From a virus: a stretch of 42,980 nt of DNA. Made by a program: the position numbers and the translations under genes. The notes beneath the pieces were generated by a model. The model searched no databases. It saw nothing but the letters and a program-made list of their open reading frames with translations, and was not told the origin of the DNA. Below are positions 1 through 6,377 of the stretch, in pieces. Each line of letters opens with the position of its first letter. The first letter of the stretch is position 1. The stretch lies in the IMG/VR virus record IMGVR_UViG_3300047409_000355, positions 1 to 42,980 of that record; one strand, 5' to 3'.

Positions 1-127
1 ATCAGCATGGCGGAACGCTCGGCATCGGGCTGGAGATCACCAAGGGGAACGATCTGCCGCGGTCCTGGTTCAAGCTCCAGACACTCGCGCTGGAGATGGA
101 CGAGGAGCAGGGGTTGGTTGGCGTGCG
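1..127. repeat. Direct terminal repeat from closing a circular assembly
   Basis: Bases 1-127 are identical to 42854-42980. An exact overlap of 127 bases is what a de Bruijn assembler using k=127 leaves on a circular contig, and the ATPase gene reads through the join in frame. The molecule is therefore circular or circularly permuted, with a unique length of 42,853 bp. A genuine short terminal repeat is less likely because the repeat lies inside a coding region. Confidence 0.95.
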
Positions 128-365
128 GCCCGGCCGCCCCGGCGAATTTGCCGAGATCGAGTCTGGCCGGCGGATGTCAGCAGTCGAGCGCCTGACGGAA
201 TGGATGCTCGATCAACCGCTAGCGCGAGCCGACGCCGGCGAGGCGGCTGATGCCACCGGGCTCAACCGAACGACCGTCGTCCGACTCTTTCAGGACCGGC
301 AGCGCTTCGTGCCACTGGGCAAGGATGGCCGACGCGCACTCTACGGCGTGAAAGGCAACACATGA
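1..365 (+). CDS. RecA-like replication/recombination ATPase, 3' part
   Basis: This is the C-terminal end of the gene that starts at 41962; on the circle the two parts make 418 codons. The first complete codon in the window is at base 3. This part carries the last strands of the ATPase core and then, from about base 170, a helix-turn-helix or winged-helix segment (helices around SAVERLTEWML and GLNRTTVVRLF) ending at TGA 363-365. RecA-fold ATPase followed by a winged helix is an arrangement known from RepA/AAA_25-type phage and plasmid proteins, so DNA binding is inferred for this tail. A hairpin-rich non-coding gap follows directly and may be its binding region. Confidence 0.85.
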   Translation, partial: QHGGTLGIGLEITKGNDLPRSWFKLQTLALEMDEEQGLVGVRPGRPGEFAEIESGRRMSAVERLTEWMLDQPLARADAGEAADATGLNRTTVVRLFQDRQRFVPLGKDGRRALYGVKGNT

Positions 366-607
366 GGCTACACGTTGGTGCCCATCCCTATCTGGTCAAT
401 GTGTGGTCGCCTATGTGTAGCGGACAGGGTAGTAGAACACAGTTCTACCCGGTCCCGGTATGTGTGGTCGCATTAACTGTGCTTAAGGCGACCACACATA
501 CCGGGGGGTCTGGTTTCCCCCCTTTGGAAACCCCCTTTCCGGCGACGGCCAGCCCGAGCACCGGCGCGGCGATCCGCCGGCAGCACGTGCCTCGTGGGAG
601 TTTCGAC
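366..607. other. Repeat- and hairpin-rich gap, candidate replication origin
   Basis: No convincing gene lies here, although an open frame runs through it. It contains an 18-bp perfect inverted repeat (454-471 with 488-505, arm CCCGGTATGTGTGGTCGC, 16-nt loop). A further direct copy of ATGTGTGGTCGC lies at 399-410. There is also a 7-bp palindrome, GTAGAAC-aca-GTTCTAC, at 432-448, and a GGTTTCC/GGAAACC hairpin at 512-532 inside C and G runs. Repeated short motifs and strong hairpins right after a RecA/RepA-type ATPase gene are typical of a phage origin. They could instead be a transcription terminator plus regulator sites. The origin role is inferred. Confidence 0.5.
454..505. repeat. 18-bp perfect inverted repeat
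   Basis: Arms at 454-471 and 488-505 pair without mismatch around a 16-nt A+T-richer loop. Twelve bases of the left arm recur as a direct repeat at 399-410, so the motif occurs three times within about 105 bp, in both orientations. The repetition argues for protein binding rather than a simple terminator. Confidence 0.9.
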
Positions 608-949
608 ATGCCAGTGATTGACTTGTGGGACGTGCCTGACAGAAAGCCGCGCCAGCCGAGGAAGTCGCTGCGCGGTCTCGACATCACGGCGACGTGGTCT
701 GATCTGCTGACCGCTGAGCCTCGCCTTCAGGATTTCATGGACGAGATCCTGGGCATTCCAGGCACGTCGTGGGAGACCTGTCCCGATGCTGTTTGGTACG
801 GCTGGCAGGTCAACGATTCACGGCGCGGCATCAAGGCCCGCCTGCGGAAGTTCGTGGGTGGCGAGTTGCCGGTGTTCTTCGCGGCCTACCGTGCGCTCTA
901 CGCCTCGATGCCAATCTGTCGCCACTGCCTGGAGCGTGACGATGGTTGA
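608..949 (+). CDS. Hypothetical protein, 113 aa
   Basis: The open frame extends upstream to 362, but the ATG at 608 is preceded by GGGAG at 596-600 with good spacing, and the upstream part would cover the repeat-rich gap, so 608 is chosen. The product is basic in its first 30 residues (many K and R), has a Trp-rich centre and ends with a CRHC pair. I recognise no family. It is the first gene after the putative origin and overlaps the next gene by 8 bases, so it belongs to the same operon. Confidence 0.7.
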   Translation: MPVIDLWDVPDRKPRQPRKSLRGLDITATWSDLLTAEPRLQDFMDEILGIPGTSWETCPDAVWYGWQVNDSRRGIKARLRKFVGGELPVFFAAYRALYASMPICRHCLERDDG

Positions 950-1169
950 GGACGACACGATCATCTGCGTCCTCTGGGCCTGCTCATGTGGACACCCAGA
1001 AGCCGACCACGACGGACCCGATACCGTGTGCCAGGCGATCATGGAAGTCGAGACCAAAGACGGCATCGAGGTATGCTCTTGTCTGGGCTTTACGGTGGCT
1101 CCAGACAGCACCCAGGACGCTGAGGGCGCTCCTGAGGCCACCAGCGAGCGTTTTGAGGCTGATCCATGA
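942..1169 (+). CDS. Small Cys-rich protein, 75 aa
   Basis: The ATG at 942 lies inside the end of the previous gene and the TGA at 1167-1169 overlaps the ATG of the nuclease gene. The N-terminal half has a CSCGH motif followed by D, H and C residues, with a CSC further on. This spacing suggests a small metal-binding fold. The tail is acidic. No family was recognised. Tight coupling to a VRR-NUC gene hints at a DNA-related role but does not show one. Confidence 0.65.
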   Translation: MVEDDTIICVLWACSCGHPEADHDGPDTVCQAIMEVETKDGIEVCSCLGFTVAPDSTQDAEGAPEATSERFEADP

Positions 1170-1468
1170 TCCTCGACACCCCACCCAAACTCACTGAGCG
1201 CGGCTTTCAGCGGCAGGTCATCCGCCTCGCTAAGCTGTTCGGTTGGAAGGCCTATCACACCCACGACTCGCGGCACAGCCCGGCCGGCTGGCCTGACCTG
1301 GTGCTGATTCGGCGGCCGAGGGTGATATTCGCAGAACTAAAGACCGACCGTAACCATCTGACCGACGATCAACGCGCCTGCCTGGAGGAGCTCCGCGCCT
1401 GCGGCCAGGAAGCCTACGAATGGCATCCGAGAAACTGGAAATCCATCGAAAGGATTCTCGCCCGATGA
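1166..1468 (+). CDS. VRR-NUC family nuclease
   Basis: This 100-residue protein matches the stand-alone phage type of VRR-NUC domain, a PD-(D/E)XK nuclease fold. The visible active-site set is E11 in the first helix, GWPD with D44, then E57 and K59 in the AELK motif, followed by a helix carrying the LTDDQ segment typical of the family. Stand-alone VRR-NUC proteins are known as phage nucleases acting on branched or structured DNA. Here it lies shortly after the recombination ATPase and probably acts in replication or recombination, for example on junctions before packaging. It overlaps both neighbours by four bases. Confidence 0.88.
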   Translation: MILDTPPKLTERGFQRQVIRLAKLFGWKAYHTHDSRHSPAGWPDLVLIRRPRVIFAELKTDRNHLTDDQRACLEELRACGQEAYEWHPRNWKSIERILAR

Positions 1469-1758
1469 GCATCGTTCAGGAACGAATACAGGTCGCGTTC
1501 GAAGAGGAAATGGCGCGCATCGAGCACGAGGGCGTGGGCGGCCTGGTCGGGGAGCGGTTCGGTGTCTGGCTCTATCGGCTGTATCGCCACGGCTACATCC
1601 GAGGGCACGCCGATCACTCGCGCGAGGTGAGGCAGGCCGAGGAGGCAGAGCGACGAGCCGGTATTTACCCCCAGAACGTCGACATCCGCTACGAGGGCGA
1701 CAAACTCATCCTCGACGGCAAAGACCGCACGCCCGAGCGCGTGGGGGCTGACGGCTGA
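1465..1758 (+). CDS. Hypothetical protein, 97 aa
   Basis: The ATG at 1465 overlaps the stop of the nuclease gene (ATGA), with a GAAAGG stretch some 12 bases upstream. The product is charged, with Glu/Arg-rich helices in its first two thirds and a short beta-like C-terminal segment. No motif or family was recognised. Its stop overlaps the next start as TGATG, so it is translated as part of the same chain. Confidence 0.65.
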   Translation: MSIVQERIQVAFEEEMARIEHEGVGGLVGERFGVWLYRLYRHGYIRGHADHSREVRQAEEAERRAGIYPQNVDIRYEGDKLILDGKDRTPERVGADG

Positions 1759-2114
1759 TGGCGGCGCTGGTGGGCGCGGCGCTCCTGCTGGGTCTCGCCA
1801 CCCTGGGCCCGGCCGAAGCTCCCTGGTGCGGCCCAACGAAGTTGACGGCTTACGTGAGAACCGACTACGGCCCGTACACCTTCGACGGCACGCCGATCGG
1901 CACGGCCGAGAAGATCGCGGCAGCCAGCTGGGATGTCAGGCTCGGCGCTCTCGCTGACATTCCCGACTACGGCACGGTGCGCATCGCCGATCGCGGCATG
2001 CTCGGCTCGGGCTCGCCGATGCCATGGGTCGACGTCGCCGTCTGGAGCCGCTCGGAGGCGTTCGCGCTGACGAGCGTGCGGCACGTGTGTTTTCGGCGGC
2101 CACGTTTGGGGTGA
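1758..2114 (+). CDS. 3D-domain (RlpA-like double-psi barrel) protein, probably exported
   Basis: The 118-residue product begins with a hydrophobic stretch ending in PAEA, which reads as a signal peptide although it lacks a basic start. The rest resembles the 3D domain seen in murein-acting MltA-type and Gram-positive cell-wall proteins: an LTAY strand and three aspartates at about D59, D78 (IADRG) and D92 (VDVAV). In that fold the aspartates form the active or binding site. A cell-wall role, such as local murein cleavage or remodelling, is inferred. Its place among early genes, far from the lysis genes, is odd. Confidence 0.65.
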   Translation: MAALVGAALLLGLATLGPAEAPWCGPTKLTAYVRTDYGPYTFDGTPIGTAEKIAAASWDVRLGALADIPDYGTVRIADRGMLGSGSPMPWVDVAVWSRSEAFALTSVRHVCFRRPRLG

Positions 2115-2119
2115 TTTTT

Positions 2120-2344
2120 ATGCTTGATTTTATTCCTGGTGACATCGTTGTCTACGACGACCACACCCACTACATCGGCTACATCGACGTGCGCGGCGTG
2201 GAAGAGGGCTGGTATCGCTGGCCGGCGGCAGAGGGCGGCTGGGCGCAGCGCAAGGTCTGCCCGGCGCCTGGCTCGGAGGAGCTCTACGAGTACGGAGCCG
2301 ACCAGGCGCAACTCGCGCTCAAGCTCAGCGGAGTCGAGTTGTGA
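2120..2344 (+). CDS. Hypothetical protein, 74 aa
   Basis: The start is at 2120, just after the 3D-domain gene; bases around 2110-2140 are unusually A+T-rich for this genome. The product starts MLDFIPGDIVVYDD and has several aromatic residues and beta-like segments, reminiscent of small SH3-like folds, but no family is assigned. The stop overlaps the GTG of the next gene (GTGA). Confidence 0.65.
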   Translation: MLDFIPGDIVVYDDHTHYIGYIDVRGVEEGWYRWPAAEGGWAQRKVCPAPGSEELYEYGADQAQLALKLSGVEL

Positions 2345-2982
2345 ATGTCGATACCGCGGCTCGGGAACGACTGGCGGCCAGGCCGCGCGTTGGCCGCCTC
2401 GTCGTGCCGTACATGGTCGATGCTGCGCGGGAGCCGGTCGACTTCAAAGTCGTAGACGCCGATCATGTCGACGCTTGCGCACGGGAGGGTAGGTGCGGCA
2501 TCTGCGGCGGGAAGATCCGCCGTGGACCAATCGCGTTCATCGGTCCCGACGACGGCCGCACGTGTTTTGCTGACCCGTGGATGCATTCCGCGTGCGCCGA
2601 TTTGGCGATGTCTCAGTGCCCATTCCTGACTGGCCGCCGCGACTGGCGCGAGGATGAGGCCAGGACTGCGCCGCTGTTAGCGACGTACAGCCAGGGCATG
2701 GTGCCACTGCTCACTACGAACTGGCGCGCGCACCGCGACGAACTCGGCGCGTGGCACTTCGAGGCCGTCGGGCCACTCACCCGAATGGAAGGCGCGCGGA
2801 TGAGCAGGTCGCTTGAAGAGATCCTGAACACCGGCGCCGCCAACAGTGACGAGCGTGAGCGGGTACGCGCGGCCGGTTACACCTGGAAGGCTTGCCGCTG
2901 GTGCAACGTCGTCGCCTACACGATGCAGGGGCTCTGTCTGCGCTGCGCCGAGGTCGGCCGCACGGTGAAGGCGCTGCTCTGA
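2341..2982 (+). CDS. Zinc-binding hypothetical protein, 213 aa
   Basis: A GTG start overlaps the preceding stop. Two Cys clusters are visible. The first is CGICGG near residue 52, followed after about 30 residues by a His/Cys pair (MHSAC). The second is CRWC near residue 190 with CLRC after it. These look like two separate zinc knuckles flanking an acidic and aromatic middle. No catalytic motif was seen. It sits in a run of small coupled genes and may bind nucleic acid or protein; the function is unknown. Confidence 0.7.
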   Translation: MNVDTAARERLAARPRVGRLVVPYMVDAAREPVDFKVVDADHVDACAREGRCGICGGKIRRGPIAFIGPDDGRTCFADPWMHSACADLAMSQCPFLTGRRDWREDEARTAPLLATYSQGMVPLLTTNWRAHRDELGAWHFEAVGPLTRMEGARMSRSLEEILNTGAANSDERERVRAAGYTWKACRWCNVVAYTMQGLCLRCAEVGRTVKALL

Positions 2983-3212
2983 TGTCCTGGGAGTACCACG
3001 AGCTGCCGGAGCCGCTGCGGGTGCCGCCGTGCCCAAAGTGTCGGAATCGCCTCTGGGTGCGACAGATCGTAGCCTCGATCTTCCTATGCACGGAATGCCA
3101 GCCAGCTTACGTGTTCCACGCGGTCTGGCGTGAAGAAGCGAAAACGGTACGCTCGACGTCGGCTCTGAAGTCCTCGACACCCTCAACCGCGTCGAATCTA
3201 GGAGCACGATGA
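2982..3212 (+). CDS. Zinc-ribbon protein, 76 aa
   Basis: The ATG at 2982 overlaps the previous TGA. The product has a CPKC pair and a CTEC pair about 20 residues apart, the layout of a zinc ribbon, then a Ser/Thr-rich tail. Such proteins usually bind nucleic acid or serve as adaptors; nothing further can be said. Confidence 0.7.
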   Translation: MSWEYHELPEPLRVPPCPKCRNRLWVRQIVASIFLCTECQPAYVFHAVWREEAKTVRSTSALKSSTPSTASNLGAR

Positions 3213-3502
3213 TGAGCGACCAGTCGGTGACAATCGCGGAGCTCCGCGCCGCACTCCGCTCGCTCGCGGATCTCTGGGCGACTACGATCGACGAGCTGAC
3301 GCGGACGGCCGGCCGCGCCGAGCGCGCGGAGCAACAGGCGGACGAGCTCTTCGTCGCGTTAGCGTCCCTGCTCGAGGCGGTCGACGTCGTCACCCTCGCC
3401 GACCCGACCCACTACGAGGTGGCGAACGCCGTCGGTCTGCCGGCGCTCATCGCCCGGCAACTGGTCGAGCGGTACCGGCGAACTGCGATGACGCCATCAT
3501 GA
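3209..3502 (+). CDS. Hypothetical helical protein, 97 aa
   Basis: Two adjacent ATG codons (3209 and 3212) follow GGAG at 3201-3204; spacing slightly favours the second, coupling the first. The product is almost entirely helical and charged, with an alternating Ala/Glu/Arg coiled-coil stretch in the middle. No family was recognised. It is the last intact gene before the element-like region. Confidence 0.65.
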   Translation: MMSDQSVTIAELRAALRSLADLWATTIDELTRTAGRAERAEQQADELFVALASLLEAVDVVTLADPTHYEVANAVGLPALIARQLVERYRRTAMTPS

Positions 3503-3589
3503 CGCCCAACTGGATCTCGGAGGCCGTCCAACGGCGGAGGCCGTCGCTGTGAGCGCGGCCAGTCAGCGCGTGCTGGCCCGCAAAGGCCG
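3499..3589 (+). other. Short leader region with two tiny overlapping frames
   Basis: The ATG at 3499 overlaps the previous stop and opens a 17-codon frame ending at 3552. A GTG at 3549 with GGAGG upstream overlaps that stop and opens a 132-codon frame running to TAG 3945-3947. The longer frame is in the same frame as the HNH fragment downstream, but its protein has no recognisable domain. These may be the remaining 5' end of the HNH gene before insertion. I do not call either a functional gene. Confidence 0.35.
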
Positions 3590-3962
3590 GCTCATAAAAA
3601 TCGCTCCAGGAGACTGCTGCCTTCAGGCAGCAGAGGAATGGGGCAGGGCCGCAGCCCGCTCGGTAACGTGTTCTCAACTGTGGAGTGGTACGCTGTCTGT
3701 GTCGGTCGGCCCACTGCATACGGCTTCGGTCTCGCAGCGCCCAACGGAACCGGCAAGGAACAGGGGCATGAGCGGGGCGACCTGCTGGCGCTGCGAACGG
3801 ACCTGGCGCCTCCGCTGTCTCCGGGCTGTGGTGTGTTGGTCCGCACCGTCAACCAGCCCCCGAGTTAGAGTCTCGGTAGGTCTCAGTAGGTATGTTCTGG
3901 GACTGAATGTAGGGACGCATCCGTTGCCTGCAAGCCCCCCGCTTTAGCTGGGGGTAGTTGAC
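3590..3962 (+). mobile_element. Possible non-autonomous IS200/IS605-type element or omega-RNA-like relic
   Basis: About 370 bp without a credible gene. Near its left side is a perfect 8-bp hairpin with a TTCA loop (3614-3633). Near its right side is an interrupted hairpin (3935-3954, five C:G pairs, one mismatch, two pairs, TTTA loop) followed by TAGTTGAC. A G/C hairpin followed by such a tail resembles the right ends of IS605-family TnpB elements, where it is the 3' part of the guide RNA scaffold. The downstream flank opens in the middle of an HNH endonuclease motif, consistent with insertion into that gene. No TnpA or TnpB gene is present. The boundaries are estimates and family membership is inferred. 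Confidence 0.45.
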
Positions 3963-4109
3963 CACATCAAGTCGTTTGCCGACTATCCGCTTCTCCGATT
4001 TGATGTCGCCAACGGCGTTACGCTCTGTGTCGATTGCCATGCTAAGCGGCACGCCGGCCTGGAAAAGCTGATTCTCAGCACGCGGGGTCGACGCAAAAGG
4101 AAGACGTAA
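3960..4109 (+). pseudogene. 3' fragment of an HNH endonuclease gene
   Basis: From base 3960 a frame reads DHIKSFADYP, then LRFDVANGVTLC, then VDCHAKRH and a basic tail, ending at TAA 4107-4109. This is the second half of a classical HNH domain: the HIK histidine, the Asn of NGVTLC and the C-x2-CH zinc/His end. The CxxC-containing first half is missing: the frame is closed by TAG at 3945-3947, inside the element-like hairpin. Phage HNH genes are often found just before the small terminase gene, as here, and can assist packaging cleavage. With only its C-terminal 50 residues the fragment is unlikely to be active. Confidence 0.8.
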
Positions 4110-4517
4110 ATGGCCCGCCCGAGCAAGTATCGGCCCGAGACGCTCGCGAAGATCGAGGAGGCCCTGAGAGGGGGCAACACCAGACGCGCCGCCTCTGCAT
4201 ATGCCGGGATTAACGAGAACACGTTCGGGCGCTGGATGCTCCGTTTTAGGGATTTTGCAGAGCGCGTTACGCGTGCAGAGACCGCCGCCGAGATGTCGAT
4301 GGTCGCCGTTGTCGTGAAAGCCGCCAATGCTGGTGACGGCAAAATGGCGTTCGCCTGGCTGGAGCGCCGGCGCCATCAGGACTGGGGCAAGGTGGACCGC
4401 CTGGAGATCGAGATCCGCCGCACGGCCGAGCGGGTCGCAGCACAGACGGGCGCGGACCCGGACTGGCTGGTCAAGCGTGCCGCTGAGATCGTCGCGGGCG
4501 AGTCGGGGCCGTCGTGA
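4110..4517 (+). CDS. terS: Terminase small subunit
   Basis: The 135-residue protein starts MARPSKY and carries an N-terminal helix-turn-helix (about residues 10-50: ETLAKIEEALRGG, then RRAASAYAGI, then NENTFGRWM). A helical oligomerisation region and the phrase AFAWLERRRHQDWG follow, both common in phage small terminases. It would bind the packaging site and feed DNA to the large subunit encoded at 4935. The first codon follows the HNH stump stop by no bases. Two small Cys-rich genes separate it from the large subunit. Confidence 0.85.
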   Translation: MARPSKYRPETLAKIEEALRGGNTRRAASAYAGINENTFGRWMLRFRDFAERVTRAETAAEMSMVAVVVKAANAGDGKMAFAWLERRRHQDWGKVDRLEIEIRRTAERVAAQTGADPDWLVKRAAEIVAGESGPS

Positions 4518-4741
4518 AACCTACGGAACGCCGTCGCGATGGCTGGCCGCTCTGCCCGTGTTGCGGCCAGGACGAGCTCGCCGTCCTCGAAACGCCGCCG
4601 GCGACGGTGTACGGCGGTTCGTTCGCCAAACGGCTCGCGTGGTTTCTGGAGCGCCCGCTGTTCTGCTACGGGTGCGGACGAGTCACGGTCGAGGCCGGCG
4701 AGGCCGCGATCGTCCCTGGCGAGACGGGGGCGGAGCGGTGA
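4514..4741 (+). CDS. Zinc-ribbon protein, 75 aa
   Basis: A GTG start overlaps the small terminase stop (GTGA). A CPCCG knuckle at about residue 14 and CYGCG near residue 51 are spaced as in a zinc ribbon. It lies inside the terminase operon, so a role at packaging is possible but unproven. Confidence 0.7.
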   Translation: MKPTERRRDGWPLCPCCGQDELAVLETPPATVYGGSFAKRLAWFLERPLFCYGCGRVTVEAGEAAIVPGETGAER

Positions 4742-4938
4742 GCGAGATCCCATGCCCATACTGCTCTCCTCCGCCGGTGCCGTTTGGCGGGATGACCATC
4801 GCCTTTCTGGCGACGGATCTGTGTGACGAGCATCGTGCAGAGCTTGACCGTGGACGTTGTCCGCACGGCCACCCGTCCTGCTGTGGGCACCACGACCTCG
4901 AAGACCTGCCGATCCACGCAGGCGGCGACTGCCGATGA
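4738..4938 (+). CDS. Cys/His-rich protein, 66 aa
   Basis: A GTG start at 4738 overlaps the preceding stop. The product has a CPYC pair near its start and later CDEH, CPHGH and CCGHH clusters, enough ligands for two metal sites. A longer open frame upstream is only a shadow of terS. The stop overlaps the ATG of the large terminase, so translation is coupled. Function unknown. Confidence 0.65.
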   Translation: MSEIPCPYCSPPPVPFGGMTIAFLATDLCDEHRAELDRGRCPHGHPSCCGHHDLEDLPIHAGGDCR

Positions 4939-6377
4939 CCCGCTACAACTCCGCCGTGCTCGCAGCTTTGCCGCTGGCTGGCGCCGAGTGGGAGGCGATG
5001 CAGGCGAGCAGGCGAGCAGACCAGCAGACCAGCAGACCAGCAGCGGACCCGCTCACCTGGGTCAGCCAGCATGCCGTGATCGTGACCCCAGGTGAAGGCG
5101 TCCGCCCCTTCGTCCCGCACGCGTTCCAGGCAACCCTGCTCACCGACCGCTCACCACGCCGTCTCGTCCTCAAGGCCCGTCAAACAGGACTCTCGACCAC
5201 CATCGCCCTCGAGGCCCTCTTCTACGCCATCCATCGACCGTACGACCGCACCCTGCTCGTCTCGCGCAACCAGGAGCTGGCCACCCTGCTGATCCAGTAC
5301 ATTCAGGTCGCCATCGCTGGACTGTCCGACCCCCCCAAGCTGCTCGGCGAGTCCCAGAGTAAACTGGTCTTCGCCAACGGCTCCGAGATCGTCTCCCTAC
5401 CAGCCAACCCGTCCACCGGCCGCGGCTACCCAGCATCCAGGGTGTACATGGACGAGGCCGCCTTCATCGCCTACGACGAGCTGATCATGCAAGGCATCCT
5501 GCCGACCCTGTCCACGGGTGGCCAGATGACCGTGCTCAGTACGCCCCGCGGCCGAAACAACCTGTTCTTCAGGCTGTGGGCCGGGCTCGACGGTGGCGCG
5601 TGGACGCACCACACGATCCGCTGGGACGACTGCCCCAGATACACGCCCGAGTGGGCCGAGCGGACCCGGCCCAGCATGACCAGGCAGGCCTGGGCCGAGG
5701 AGTACGACTGCGACTTCGTCCTGTCGGGCGATGCCGTCTTCGACATCGAGGACCTGGCGCGGTGCAAGATCGGTCACGACCCATCGCCCGATGGCTGCTC
5801 GCGCTTCATCAACGCCTGGGACATCGGACGCCGACGCGATCACACGGTCGGCATCACCATCGGCCTGAGAGACGATACCTGGCACGTCGTCGAGTACGAC
5901 CGATTCCTCGCCCCGTATCCGGTCATCCAACGCAAGATCGAGGACCGCCACCGTCTCAGGCAGGCCATCACGGTCGTCGAGTCGAACGGCGTGGGCGACC
6001 CGGTCATCGAGAACCTGCTGGTCAGAGCGACACCCTACACCACCACCACCAAGACCAAGACGCAGGCCGTCCAGGCCCTGGCCATGCTGGTCGAGCAAGG
6101 CCGCTTCAAGCACAGCTCCGAGCAACTCGACCGCGAGCTCTCACTCTACGCCTGGGACGATGCAGACCTCGTTCAGGACTCGGTGATCGCCGCGAGCATC
6201 GCCGCCATCACGGCCATCCCCACACCATTGGCCGGCATCGTGGGCCGCACCATCTCCGAGGGCTGGGGCCGACCAGAAGAACCGCCACCCAATCCTGACG
6301 GCATTGAGCATTATCGCCACGACCCGTATCATGATCGGCAGAATCAGCGTCGCTCGAATGGCATGTGGGGTCTCTGA
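4935..6377 (+). CDS. terL: Terminase large subunit
   Basis: This 480-residue DNA-packaging motor has both expected domains. The ATPase has a Walker A-like KARQTGLST at residues 80-88 and Walker B YMDEA at 171-175, with LSTPRG as the coupling motif near 201. The RNase H-like nuclease has D296 (NAWDIG), E349 (VVESNG) and D415 (QDSVIAAS). It cuts concatemeric DNA and pumps it through the portal encoded next. The ATG at 4935 was preferred because an earlier in-frame start would lie inside the preceding gene. Residues 23-36 are encoded by small tandem repeats that make an Ala/Arg/Gln-rich linker. Confidence 0.95.
   Translation: MTRYNSAVLAALPLAGAEWEAMQASRRADQQTSRPAADPLTWVSQHAVIVTPGEGVRPFVPHAFQATLLTDRSPRRLVLKARQTGLSTTIALEALFYAIHRPYDRTLLVSRNQELATLLIQYIQVAIAGLSDPPKLLGESQSKLVFANGSEIVSLPANPSTGRGYPASRVYMDEAAFIAYDELIMQGILPTLSTGGQMTVLSTPRGRNNLFFRLWAGLDGGAWTHHTIRWDDCPRYTPEWAERTRPSMTRQAWAEEYDCDFVLSGDAVFDIEDLARCKIGHDPSPDGCSRFINAWDIGRRRDHTVGITIGLRDDTWHVVEYDRFLAPYPVIQRKIEDRHRLRQAITVVESNGVGDPVIENLLVRATPYTTTTKTKTQAVQALAMLVEQGRFKHSSEQLDRELSLYAWDDADLVQDSVIAASIAAITAIPTPLAGIVGRTISEGWGRPEEPPPNPDGIEHYRHDPYHDRQNQRRSNGMWGL
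5001..5042 (+). repeat. Short tandem repeats inside terL
   Basis: Two copies of CAGGCGAG are followed by three copies of an 8-base CAGACCAG-type unit. They lie in frame near the N-terminus of the large terminase and encode a low-complexity segment. They probably arose by slippage and do not break the gene. Confidence 0.75.

Noticed and set aside
362-607. Open frame extending the 113-residue protein upstream over the repeat-rich gap
   Set aside because: A much better ribosome site precedes the ATG at 608, and the extension would be encoded by hairpins and homopolymer runs with no protein-like pattern.
3549-3947. 132-codon frame through the element-like region
   Set aside because: It has a fair ribosome site and GTG start, but the product is low in complexity with no domain. 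It ends inside a hairpin and crosses both element-like features, so it was kept only as a note.
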